21,374 nt of DNA from a virus (IMGVR_UViG_3300030328_000546:1-21374), one strand, 5' to 3'. Positions 14,468-21,374 are shown, counted from the stretch's first letter. Made by a program: numbers and translations. Notes: generated by a model not told the origin, from the sequence alone.

Positions 14468-16122
14468 GCCGCTTTAGAGTCTGCTCTAAGTGATTCTGCT
14501 TTTGCCATTGATTCATTCAATTGACCAGCTACTTGAGCCTGTTGCATTTGTTCTTGTGCTTGTTGTTGTCTTTGTTGTTCTTGTACCATTGCATCTACTT
14601 CTTCTTTTGTTCTAAGATTAGAAGTTGGTATTTGTAATACTTCAGCAGTATTTTTGAGTATTTGCTGTGTATTAAAATACATTGGTATAGTTTGATCAAT
14701 TTGTGCAAGAGGCATTATCATTTCAAAAAGTTGATTCATAGAACTTATTTCACCTGATCTCATGGAAATTGATACAGGGTTAATATATTCTATCTTAAAC
14801 TGATTCTGCATTTCTTCAGGCATTTCAGGTAGTTGGAATGATCTCATAAGGATATTAACTGTTCTTCTTATAAGAGGATCGAGAAATTCTCCTTCCTGTC
14901 TAGCTAAAATTGGCCCAAGTATAGGCATTCTTTGTCTCATTCTTACCGAGACTTCTGTTGCACTAAATCTCATAACGTCACCATCAGGAGCAACAGGGCC
15001 GGGTAACTCAAGTAAGTCTAAGAAATAACCTTCTCGTATATTTGCAGTACATTTAGCATTTAACCTCTCAGCATATTCAGGTCTTGCTCTTGTTGGTACT
15101 TCAAATATCTCGTCTTTTCCCCCTAGACCGACTGAATAATAATTTATTGCATCAGGGGTAGTATCTAGGGGGTCAAGTAGTCCAGAATCCGGTACAAACA
15201 GAGGCGGTGAGACCGCTTTCTGAACTGCTTTTAAATATGTTCTATCGATTTCTGTAATTAATCTAATATCGGGCATTATTTCCCAAGTTGGCCCTCTACC
15301 ATAAATTTCACGATCCGATCTTTCCCATCTAGCACAGATATATGGCATTTCTTCATATGCACTAAATGCCAATATAGATTTCTTTTCTTTTAAGTAATGA
15401 ACAGAGACAAAAGGCTTATTAAAACCTTCTGGCAGAAACCCTTGTACTGTCCATGATGGGAATACTGCATGAACTACATCATATTCATCTAACATTTTAG
15501 ATCCATATGCTTTCTCTACTATCTGCTCTGGTAGAGTCTCTGGATCAAATCTGGATACTAAGTCTTTTGCAGTTTGTTTGTAGTTCCGAAAAACTGTGTC
15601 AATCTCCATTTCACTTCCAGAACCCAATATACAATCCGAAAGAGGAAAATTGCGATAACGAGGGCCAAATCCGGGTTGATCTTCAACAAATATGATCCCA
15701 GTACCGAAAGACCCTGCTTCCAAATAGTATTGATATACTGCACTTTGAAAATTAGATGATGGTCGTGATATATGATGTTTAACAATCTTAGTTGCTTCAT
15801 CCATCCATATAGCTACATTACGATTCTTATCTAACTCAGAAATTCCTGTAGTTAGTTTGAACCATTCTGCACCCATTGGAGTGAAGACATTGTGTATGTT
15901 TGATGCAAAGCGTTTTAATAACCGCATAGCAGTACCTTCAAACGCCATCCCCATTCTATCATCACCTTTTGAATGAGTTGTAGTGAAGTCAGAACGATGA
16001 GGCAAGACATATTCTGCCATCTCCTGCCATTCTCGTTCCCAAGTTCTGCGATTATTTTTTAACTTCTCATGGTGTCTATCAATAATAGCACCAAGATCAC
16101 CAGATTGTGTATCTTCAGGCAT
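14464..16122 (-). CDS. Portal protein (head-to-tail connector, gp8-like), 552 aa
   Basis: The size is close to T7 gp8 (536 aa) and the sequence follows the podovirus connector family. The N-terminal helix RTWEREWQEMAEYVLPHRSDF (26-46) leads to GMAFEGTAMRLLKRFASNI (58-76) and PMGAEWFKLT (82-91). Further on come ERSDREIYGRGPTWEIMPDI (267-286) with the conserved GRGP, and the C-terminal LPGPVAPDGDVMRFSATEVS (371-390) followed by RMRQRMPILGPILARQEGEF. The last about 40 residues are Gln/Ala-rich coiled coil (QQRQQQAQEQMQQAQ). The portal forms the dodecameric channel through which terminase packs DNA and to which the gp11-like ring attaches. The start comes four bases after the previous stop and lacks a clear ribosome binding site (CGTCTTAATTTT), so coupling from the upstream gene is likely. 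Confidence 0.95.
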   Translation of the reverse strand: MPEDTQSGDLGAIIDRHHEKLKNNRRTWEREWQEMAEYVLPHRSDFTTTHSKGDDRMGMAFEGTAMRLLKRFASNIHNVFTPMGAEWFKLTTGISELDKNRNVAIWMDEATKIVKHHISRPSSNFQSAVYQYYLEAGSFGTGIIFVEDQPGFGPRYRNFPLSDCILGSGSEMEIDTVFRNYKQTAKDLVSRFDPETLPEQIVEKAYGSKMLDEYDVVHAVFPSWTVQGFLPEGFNKPFVSVHYLKEKKSILAFSAYEEMPYICARWERSDREIYGRGPTWEIMPDIRLITEIDRTYLKAVQKAVSPPLFVPDSGLLDPLDTTPDAINYYSVGLGGKDEIFEVPTRARPEYAERLNAKCTANIREGYFLDLLELPGPVAPDGDVMRFSATEVSVRMRQRMPILGPILARQEGEFLDPLIRRTVNILMRSFQLPEMPEEMQNQFKIEYINPVSISMRSGEISSMNQLFEMIMPLAQIDQTIPMYFNTQQILKNTAEVLQIPTSNLRTKEEVDAMVQEQQRQQQAQEQMQQAQVAGQLNESMAKAESLRADSKAA

Positions 16123-16126
16123 AAAA

Positions 16127-16603
16127 TTAAGACGTTAGCATTGTTGCTGTTTGTCCTGCGGTTAAATTAGCCGCACCTCTTCCTGCTGATTGTTTTCTCT
16201 TTTGGTTTTGTGCAGTTAATGCACCTTGAGCATCAACTTCTTCTGCCGCTAATTCTGGAGCCGCAACTGCTTCTTCTTCAGTTTTCCCCTGCGCACCCTC
16301 AACCAGACCTTTTAAAGTGCCACCATAAAGTGAATTTGCCATATCGCCAAATGAACCACCCGGGCCACCTGCCACTGTTCCAGCAGGATCTTTGATAGCA
16401 TTTACCGTACCTGAAACAGCATCATCTACAAATCCTGAAGTTCCCTTTACTGCTTTATTTATAGTTTTTGTGATAGGATTACCACCACCACCACCTCCGC
16501 CTCCGCAGAGTGCGATGTCACCCGAGTATTCAAAAGATTCTGATGATGTTTTTACTAACTCACCATCTTTCCACTCATAATTTACTTCTGTATATATTTT
16601 CAT
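16127..16603 (-). CDS. Small Gly/Ala-rich virion protein, possibly gp7.3-like (158 aa)
   Basis: The protein has three parts. A beta-like N-terminus (MKIYTEVNYEWKDGELVK, then SFEYSGDIALC) is followed by a run of eight glycines (34-41) straight after Cys33. Next comes a Lys/Ala/Gly-rich middle (NPITKTINKAVKG) and an acidic Ala/Glu stretch (about 107-123). The tail is QKRKQSAGRGAANLTAGQ. T7 gp7.3, encoded just before its portal gene, is also small, begins with a Lys/Val/Ala-rich stretch and ends in a basic K-K-x-R-A-G-G type tail; the similar tail and identical position suggest a tail-assembly or virion role. This is a compositional argument, not alignment proof. AAAGG with five bases' spacing precedes the ATG, much like the capsid gene. 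It ends four bases before the portal start. Confidence 0.6.
   Translation of the reverse strand: MKIYTEVNYEWKDGELVKTSSESFEYSGDIALCGGGGGGGGNPITKTINKAVKGTSGFVDDAVSGTVNAIKDPAGTVAGGPGGSFGDMANSLYGGTLKGLVEGAQGKTEEEAVAAPELAAEEVDAQGALTAQNQKRKQSAGRGAANLTAGQTATMLTS
16481..16504 (-). repeat. Glycine-codon microsatellite (8 GGN codons)
   Basis: Eight consecutive glycine codons, five of them GGT in tandem, form a trinucleotide repeat that encodes Gly34-Gly41 of the small virion protein. Such a run is prone to in-frame slippage, so linker length may vary between close relatives. Confidence 0.85.
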
Positions 16604-16622
16604 AATTACCTTTACTTTAGGG

Positions 16623-17051
16623 TTATAGTTGTTTCCTTAACAAAATACAATGTTCATTGTACTCTTTCAATACTTTTTTCCATCCTTTCCTACCATAGAT
16701 GTCCATATGGCTACATCCATTATTTTTAGACCATTCCTCTAATGCATGTAAATGAAACGTAAGCCATTCATGCATTCTAGTCCCTCCGATGCTCACGACA
16801 CGACTTATTCTATGTCTAACATATTGAACAATTTCAATAATAACAACTGCTACAATATCTTGAGTATCTTTACTTCTTACGAGCCATAATATATAATATC
16901 CTTCTTTTAATAAAGTTTTTATATCATGGTGATCTAAAAATTCACAATCGGTTCTTTTAATTTCGTCTTTGACTTGATCCCATACATCATCTATTTCATT
17001 TTGATCATATATAATACTTTCAAACGTATGCCCCTTCTTGATGACCTCCAT
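16623..17051 (-). CDS. GNAT-like phage protein, T7 gp13 type (142 aa)
   Basis: The pattern fits the degenerate N-acetyltransferase fold common in phage late operons. A strand GYYILWLVR (51-59) is followed by DIVAVVIIEIVQYVRHRISRV (65-85), then SIGG and a helix MHEWLTFHLHALEEWSKNN (93-111). The end is GCSHMDIYGRKGWKKVL (112-128), where C-x-x-M/V-x-I-Y-G-R-x-G-W is the strongest signature. The Arg/Gln-x-x-Gly-x-Gly/Ala acetyl-CoA loop is not clear, so enzyme activity is doubtful. T7 gp13 is about 138 aa and is needed for virion morphogenesis. The ATG lies 32 bases inside the end of the large terminase gene, with no ribosome binding site before it, so it is probably translated by coupling. In T7 the gp13 gene comes after the tail genes; here it sits between terminase and portal. 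Confidence 0.68.
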   Translation of the reverse strand: MEVIKKGHTFESIIYDQNEIDDVWDQVKDEIKRTDCEFLDHHDIKTLLKEGYYILWLVRSKDTQDIVAVVIIEIVQYVRHRISRVVSIGGTRMHEWLTFHLHALEEWSKNNGCSHMDIYGRKGWKKVLKEYNEHCILLRKQL

Positions 17052-18456
17052 AGTAATCGTATCTATTTATTGCTTTTCGTGGTCTGTTCTTAGGTCTTCC
17101 AGTAGAAGCAAACTTTAAAGATTGCGATGCATATCTAGTTGCACTCATCAAATCATCATGTATTTTTACTATCTTACCTTCTTTCCTATGATACATCCTA
17201 AGTTCTTCAAACCATAAATTCAAGTAATTAAATACTTTAAATCTACCAGTTTGCATTCTCTGAAGCATATCCATGATTCCCGGTTCTACTGAAATACCAC
17301 CATTCGGGTTCTCAAAATGCTTATGTGCCATATTGACACCTTGCTTTCTATATAACTCTGCTAACGGCTTTCCTGAACCTTTATCATGTTGCGAACCATC
17401 GTGAGGCCAAACGACAGGAACCCAATCACCTCTTTCTCTAATAGCGGCTGAGTGGATAACAGGCGTTTCAGCAGATTTACGATAACAGTCATAAACATAT
17501 ATCTTATCAGTATCCCTATCCCATGCCAACCAAACTGCGGCAGTAGGGTGATCCCAACCAAAATCTAAGCCACATAGTCTAGGCCAATGTTCAGGTATAG
17601 CAAAAGGTTCAACTTTCAATTCATCTTCACTTACAGGGAATACAAGTCCTGAACCTAAAACTGGTACTCCTTTAGAACGCATATCTCTTTCATGCGGAGG
17701 TAATGCGGCTAAAATCTCTTTCTTTACATCTTCATCTAAGTGTACCGCATCATCCCATGTAGCATGATATAAAGCCTGTGACTGACCTAACTTCGTCATA
17801 AACTGTGTTACAACTTCGGTCATTCCACTCTCAGGGGTGAAAGTCATAAAGACAATACCACCACTTTTAAGTGCGGCTCTTAGAGCTTGAGAATATATAT
17901 CTTGTGGCGGTTCCTCATCTAACCATGTGACATCTACCGCTTTACCCATCCATTGCATCTTGCCCTGCTCATAGGACTTGAATATCAATTTAGAGTTTTT
18001 ACCAGATACATGTTTAACATTCAAACTCTGGTATGCATTTGGTACACCGGGCATTCTCAAGGGTGCGCCAGAGATATATTGTTTTGGTATTGCGCCTTTA
18101 CCAAATTCGTCTTCATCACCCGGTTCTCCGAGTAGTTCTGCTTGTACTATATCTCTTGTATTAGCGGTAGTATTTCCAGCCGCCCATGCAGTAATTGGTC
18201 TTGAGAACCTAGCACCTTGCCACCATTGGGGGTATCGTCCAGTTAAGTGAAAAGCCAACTCTGAAGCACCGCAAAATGTTTTACCAGTTTTGTTTGCCGC
18301 CATTAACAGACGTTGCCTTGCCAAACGACCCCCCATGTCTTTAGCATCATGGAATCGTTTCTGATACTCATAAGGCACATATTCTAGCAGACGATTAGTT
18401 TCATAGAGTTCAGTAATCTTCTCTGCTATATCAATAGCCTTTTCTGCGTTATTCAT
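17020..18456 (-). CDS. terL: Terminase large subunit (packaging ATPase/nuclease), 478 aa
   Basis: All the key motifs of a large terminase can be read. Walker A is AANKTGKT (53-60), Walker B is VTWLDEE (176-182) with the catalytic Asp-Glu pair, and the coupling motif is MTFTP (204-208). The RNase H-like nuclease domain has its acidic residues in GLDFGWDH (297-303, first Asp at 298), WPHDGS (350-355) and KIHDD (431-435). The protein cuts concatemeric DNA and drives it through the portal. The length is shorter than T7 gp19 (586 aa) but complete from ATPase to nuclease. The start overlaps the stop of the 629-aa gene as ATGA, with AGAAG just upstream. The end overlaps the GNAT-like gene by 32 bases. 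Confidence 0.96.
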   Translation of the reverse strand: MNNAEKAIDIAEKITELYETNRLLEYVPYEYQKRFHDAKDMGGRLARQRLLMAANKTGKTFCGASELAFHLTGRYPQWWQGARFSRPITAWAAGNTTANTRDIVQAELLGEPGDEDEFGKGAIPKQYISGAPLRMPGVPNAYQSLNVKHVSGKNSKLIFKSYEQGKMQWMGKAVDVTWLDEEPPQDIYSQALRAALKSGGIVFMTFTPESGMTEVVTQFMTKLGQSQALYHATWDDAVHLDEDVKKEILAALPPHERDMRSKGVPVLGSGLVFPVSEDELKVEPFAIPEHWPRLCGLDFGWDHPTAAVWLAWDRDTDKIYVYDCYRKSAETPVIHSAAIRERGDWVPVVWPHDGSQHDKGSGKPLAELYRKQGVNMAHKHFENPNGGISVEPGIMDMLQRMQTGRFKVFNYLNLWFEELRMYHRKEGKIVKIHDDLMSATRYASQSLKFASTGRPKNRPRKAINRYDYYGGHQEGAYV

Positions 18457-20342
18457 GCATATCTTCTATATTTCTTAGCCGATAACTTCGTAAGCGGAAC
18501 TTGTCTCTTTCTTAAATGAGGTGCTTTGCTTCCCCCTCCACCTCTAACTCTCATATTTGCTCTTTCCGCATTAGAAGCGGCACGTTCACCAAATGCCTCA
18601 TTAGGTAACATTTGTAATGCACCACCACCGAGAATAAATGGAGTTAATGCTTTTAACGGAGCAGAAGCACTTCTAACTGGTGGTCTATATTTTAACTTAC
18701 CATGTTTTGCCCTGCCCCCATATGCACCTTCTTTTACTTTTGCTCTTACTTTAGCATCCTTTTGTGCTTGGGTTTCTTTTGGCATATCAACATCAGATAT
18801 ATGTTCTAATGTTTTAGATTGCCTATCCCATTTATGAGGATCAGGTTGTCTTGTTAATAATGTTTTACCTGTAATTGGTGGTTTCCCTGCTTTCTTTAGT
18901 TTCTTATTTTTTCTTTCAATAGATTTATAAATTGGTTTTTGTTTCTCAATATTTTCAAGATCCTGTGTAAGCTCATTCTGTTGTTTTTCACCATATGTTT
19001 CTTGATGCCGTTGAATATTACCACCACCACCTTTATCCGATGTAGAACCTTCTATATCTATGGGTTTTACATCTTGTAATGACTTACGTTTTGCTTCTTT
19101 ATGTTCTGGTTCTTCCTCATTACTCATCATAAATTGAGTTAGAGATGACTGACCATAAGCATCCGGCCCGATATTCTTTTTAGCAAGTTCTATATTTTCC
19201 TGTTTAGTCCCTGTAAGAAGAGTTTTATTTACTGGTTTAAATTTTTTCTTATCCTTAACATTGTCACTTGTAGTACCCTCATCATATGCATCTTCAAACT
19301 TTTCTACATATCTTCTTTCTATAAAATCTGAAGAGTCTGCAAGTTTAACTCTTTTTGGTTTACCTTTACCTAATGTTTTAGCAAAAGTTTTACGTCGTTG
19401 TTGACCTCCTTTACCATACCCTACAGCATCCTTCAAAAATGGTATCCGGGGTTTTTGTAGTAATACTTTAGTCTGTGGTTTAGGTTTACTTTGTATATCA
19501 TCTATTTCAAAACGTATTTTTGCTCCTTTGGGCAATGTATCTTCTTCTTGTCTATATAAAAAGTCTGTAACATCTGCTGATGGCCTATTCAACCGTGTTT
19601 TTAAATCTTCATTATATTCTCTCAAATAACCTAGACCAGCTTCACGTTTTGCTGAACCTACAGGATGATCACTTATTTCATCCATTAATGCATTAATAGG
19701 TTTATATGCTTGTGTATTTTTACTTTTCTTAGGACTACCATCTTTTTTCTTAAATTTCAGGGAACGCCAACGACCTTCTTTTTTAATTTCACCCAATCGT
19801 TTTCTCCAGTTATCTCTTTCTAAGCGATCAGGAGCAATAGCACTTAATTTGCCTTCCTGAGAATAAGATACCCTGAATACTTTCCCTGCATCTACTCCTT
19901 TTTGTCTAGCAATTTCTCTATTCTTATACCCTTCTTTTTTATTTGGATCAGGATTATAATCAGAATGGCTTATTGGCCTATCTTCCATTGTTGGCAAATT
20001 ATGCTTTTTTGCCACTCTTGCTACAAAAGCTGAGGTCTTATTACTAGGATTATAATCATGTGCTATTTGTGCGGAACCATACTTCTTTTCAAAGTTCCTG
20101 AAGTTTCTTACTAACTGCTTTTCGTGACCTTCAGTAAATTCAAAGTCTTTTGCTCCTGATACGAGGAAAGTCTTTTTACCACCTTTAGGTAGTGTAGTTA
20201 CAGGCTGTTTAGGAGAGGCAGGGGTACTATCGAATTTAGGATCAACTTTAGTAGGATCCAATTTCAAGGCACGACTATAGTCAGCAGTACGACCATAACC
20301 AGTTATAATAGGTCTTTTTGTCAGGATACTTTTTTTAGCCAT
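18453..20342 (-). CDS. Lysine-rich protein with degenerate SLOG/DUF2493-like domain (629 aa)
   Basis: No known structural gene matches this protein between the two terminase subunits. Residues 57-145 follow the layout of the DUF2493/YspA branch of the SLOG superfamily. A first strand KTFLVSGAKDF (57-67) is followed by a helix EKQLVRNFRNFEKKYG, and a strand SAQIAHD (90-96) by a helix SAFVARVAKKHNLP (104-117). A strand and KNREIA (140-145) correspond to the usual NRE. The expected GG-x-x-GAD nucleotide-binding loop is replaced by DYNPSNKTS, so binding may be lost or changed. The rest (150-629) is low-complexity, Lys/Pro/Gly-rich and probably disordered, with one hydrophobic stretch (APLKALTPFILGGGALQML, 561-579) and a GGGGS linker. 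The strong positive charge suggests nucleic-acid or virion binding. The gene overlaps its neighbours by 8 and 4 bases and has no clear ribosome binding site. Confidence 0.6.
   Translation of the reverse strand: MAKKSILTKRPIITGYGRTADYSRALKLDPTKVDPKFDSTPASPKQPVTTLPKGGKKTFLVSGAKDFEFTEGHEKQLVRNFRNFEKKYGSAQIAHDYNPSNKTSAFVARVAKKHNLPTMEDRPISHSDYNPDPNKKEGYKNREIARQKGVDAGKVFRVSYSQEGKLSAIAPDRLERDNWRKRLGEIKKEGRWRSLKFKKKDGSPKKSKNTQAYKPINALMDEISDHPVGSAKREAGLGYLREYNEDLKTRLNRPSADVTDFLYRQEEDTLPKGAKIRFEIDDIQSKPKPQTKVLLQKPRIPFLKDAVGYGKGGQQRRKTFAKTLGKGKPKRVKLADSSDFIERRYVEKFEDAYDEGTTSDNVKDKKKFKPVNKTLLTGTKQENIELAKKNIGPDAYGQSSLTQFMMSNEEEPEHKEAKRKSLQDVKPIDIEGSTSDKGGGGNIQRHQETYGEKQQNELTQDLENIEKQKPIYKSIERKNKKLKKAGKPPITGKTLLTRQPDPHKWDRQSKTLEHISDVDMPKETQAQKDAKVRAKVKEGAYGGRAKHGKLKYRPPVRSASAPLKALTPFILGGGALQMLPNEAFGERAASNAERANMRVRGGGGSKAPHLRKRQVPLTKLSAKKYRRYA
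19908..20174 (-). other. SLOG/DUF2493-like domain region (residues about 57-145)
   Basis: The order strand-helix-strand-helix-strand-NRE and the spacing agree with small DUF2493 proteins, whose consensus runs roughly V-x-V-x-G-x-R-D-F, I-x-x-x-H-G-G-A-x-G-A-D, A-x-x-x-G-I-P, R-N-R. Here GAKDF, IAHDYNPSN, AKKHNLP and KNREIA stand in the corresponding places. The match was made by eye and needs a profile search. Confidence 0.5.
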
Positions 20343-20544
20343 TAGTCAATAATGTCTTTTTATTCTTATTATAGAATTTCTTCATCCAATGGTGTGTATC
20401 GGATCTATACTTTGCCCACTTATTTGCAGTATCTTCACTTTTAAAACGTCTAAGCACCTCTCCTTGAGGCTTCTTTTTATCTGAAGGATACTTTCTTACC
20501 TCTGCAAGACCTTTATGCATCCATGTCTGTGAATTTTCATGCAT
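20335..20544 (-). CDS. Small basic unknown protein between terminase genes (69 aa)
   Basis: A short, strongly basic protein rich in Lys, Arg, Trp and His. It has a likely helix FKSEDTANKWAKYRSDTHHW (34-53) and a C-terminus YNKNKKTLLTNG. I recognise no family. It overlaps the small terminase stop by 8 bases and the 629-aa start by 8 bases, so it is probably translated by coupling and is a genuine gene despite its size. The KKTLLT ending resembles short segments in the next protein (NKTLLT, GKTLLT and KKSILT). Its place between the terminase genes suggests a packaging accessory or DNA-binding role, but nothing in the sequence proves it. Confidence 0.6.
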   Translation of the reverse strand: MHENSQTWMHKGLAEVRKYPSDKKKPQGEVLRRFKSEDTANKWAKYRSDTHHWMKKFYNKNKKTLLTNG

Positions 20545-20971
20545 CAGTCAGTTGTGGGCCTGTAATTACTTTCCTACTCTTAAACGCACCAACGAGCATC
20601 TTAGCACCATCTTTACCGACTAAGGCAACTAATTGTGCATTAAGCTCTTCTATGGTACGTCCTGTGTCCATTTCATTAAATATCTTATGACCACCCCTGT
20701 CAAGCATTTCTTTTGCCGCATTGAGCTTTACAGTATCACTATCGCTAGTAACCATTAAGCGTTCAATTACACCTAATGCTCTTGGGCCACCTTCTTTCAA
20801 CCGGGCATTGAACTTCTTGTCAACCTCATCTCGGTTAGCTTCTAAAATCTCACGGCCTTTTAACTTGACTTTATAGGCATTCTTCTCTGTTGAACCAGCA
20901 TCTTTCATTGCGACAAGATAATCTCCTGTCTCAACAAAAGAATCTATAAACTTTTCTGTACTAAGAGCCAT
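20537..20971 (-). CDS. terS: Terminase small subunit (144 aa)
   Basis: The N-terminus has the layout of small terminase DNA-binding domains. A helix STEKFIDSFVETGDYLVAMK (4-23) leads into a helix-turn-helix-like DAGSTEKNAYKVKLKGREIL (24-43). A charged helix follows (NRDEVDKKFNARL). The middle LGVIERLMVTSDSDTVKLNAAKEMLDRGG (residues 66-94) is the oligomerisation-type region with the frequent K-x-x-A-A-K-x-x-L-D-x-x-G pattern of phage terminase small subunits. The C-terminal part (about 105-144) probably contacts the large subunit. The protein recognises the packaging start on phage DNA. The ATG overlaps the upstream gene's stop as TAATG. The large subunit follows two genes later rather than directly. 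Confidence 0.85.
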   Translation of the reverse strand: MALSTEKFIDSFVETGDYLVAMKDAGSTEKNAYKVKLKGREILEANRDEVDKKFNARLKEGGPRALGVIERLMVTSDSDTVKLNAAKEMLDRGGHKIFNEMDTGRTIEELNAQLVALVGKDGAKMLVGAFKSRKVITGPQLTDA

Positions 20972-21374
20972 TAAACATCACCACTAAGTCTAAGTTTTTC
21001 TCTTGCTTCATCTATATCTCTTTTTTTAGTTCTACCTTTTTCTCTGCCAGCTTGTTTAAGATCATAATACCATTTGCCCCATTTTTGACTCATTTTTTTA
21101 AAGATAGGATTAGAATCTTTAGCCCCTTTTCGGAACATATACATTAAATGATCTGGCTCTGTGCCTAAAGCTGGTGGGGGGATATGTGTTGCTCTATATT
21201 TACCATCAGTATTGTATTTCCTCCTAGACCACTTGTTTAGAGCTTTTCTATCAGATTGCTTCTTTTCAATAGCTGTTATAGCAGTTGATCTTTCAGGATG
21301 TTTTGCTTCGGCAGTTTTTTCAGTGTTTTTTTGTATACGCTTAGAGAGAAATGCTATACCAAATCGCCTTACTC
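20971..21374 (-). CDS. Basic unknown protein, 5' end outside the window
   Basis: An open frame of about 134 codons enters from the right edge and stops at the TAA at 20973-20971, which overlaps the terS ATG as TAATG. The start lies outside. The visible protein is Lys/Arg-rich and hydrophilic, with a central ATHIPPPALGTEPDHLMYMF segment flanked by basic helical regions (KKQSDRKALNKWSRRKYN and KKMSQKWGKWYYDLKQAGRE). I do not recognise the family. The tight overlap with terS and same-strand reading make it a real gene of the packaging block. The Trp/Lys-rich helices could bind DNA, but that is only a reading of composition. Confidence 0.6.
   Translation of the reverse strand, partial: VRRFGIAFLSKRIQKNTEKTAEAKHPERSTAITAIEKKQSDRKALNKWSRRKYNTDGKYRATHIPPPALGTEPDHLMYMFRKGAKDSNPIFKKMSQKWGKWYYDLKQAGREKGRTKKRDIDEAREKLRLSGDV

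Noticed and set aside
16392-16580. Plus-strand frame with a poly-proline run
   Set aside because: The proline run is the antisense reading of the eight glycine codons in the real minus-strand gene.
17978-18250. Plus-strand open frame opposite terL
   Set aside because: It is fully antisense to a gene with all terminase motifs, and its translation has no recognisable features.
18526-18837. Plus-strand open frame opposite the 629-aa gene
   Set aside because: It is antisense to low-complexity Lys/Gly-rich coding sequence, which yields Leu/Pro-rich shadows; no ribosome binding site or family match.
1-21374. tRNA genes, CRISPR arrays, insertion sequences or attachment sites
   Set aside because: No cloverleaf-like sequence, spaced direct repeats, transposase or integrase motif was seen; coding density leaves almost no room for them.

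Overview
The window is one strand-coherent block of phage late genes. Every supported gene lies on the minus strand, so transcription runs from the right edge to the left edge. The sequence is AT-rich (roughly mid-30s percent GC by eye, not computed). Genes are packed with ATGA or TAATG stop/start overlaps or gaps of a few bases. The protein set is the packaging, head, short-tail and ejection-protein module of a T7-like podovirus (class Caudoviricetes). The AT-rich composition and the look of the proteins suggest a marine phage of AT-rich bacteria (pelagiphage or related uncultured marine podoviruses). That host guess is inference only: no host marker gene is present.

Layout in transcription order, right to left. 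(1) Packaging: a basic unknown protein running off the right edge, the small terminase subunit, a 69-aa basic protein, a 629-aa lysine-rich protein with a degenerate SLOG/DUF2493-like N-terminal domain, then the large terminase subunit. (2) Head: a GNAT-like small protein (T7 gp13 type), a Cys-Gly8 protein resembling T7 gp7.3 in position and composition, the portal, a Bbp19-like small protein and the scaffold. A 163-base non-coding leader rich in inverted repeats follows, then the major capsid protein and a probable decoration protein. (3) A GC-rich hairpin lies in the 55-base gap before the tail genes, the same relative place as the T7 terminator T-phi. (4) Tail: tubular protein A (gp11-like adaptor) and an enlarged tubular protein B (gp12-like nozzle). 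(5) Ejection proteins: gp14-like, gp15-like, a 413-aa unknown, a 310-aa protein with membrane-active-looking segments, and a large gp16-like protein that is cut by the left edge.

The terminase subunits pump DNA through the portal into a procapsid built by scaffold and capsid protein. The A and B proteins close the vertex and form the tail, and the internal proteins are expected to be ejected to form a channel across the host envelope. Compared with T7, the terminase genes sit before the portal rather than at the end of the late region, and gp13- and gp7.3-like genes lie together between terminase and portal. No tail fibre, lysis gene, polymerase, integrase, tRNA or CRISPR was seen, and there is no gene-free stretch over 300 bases. 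The points most worth follow-up are the SLOG-like domain between the terminase genes, the structured capsid leader, the T-phi-like hairpin and the division of the ejection apparatus over several genes.
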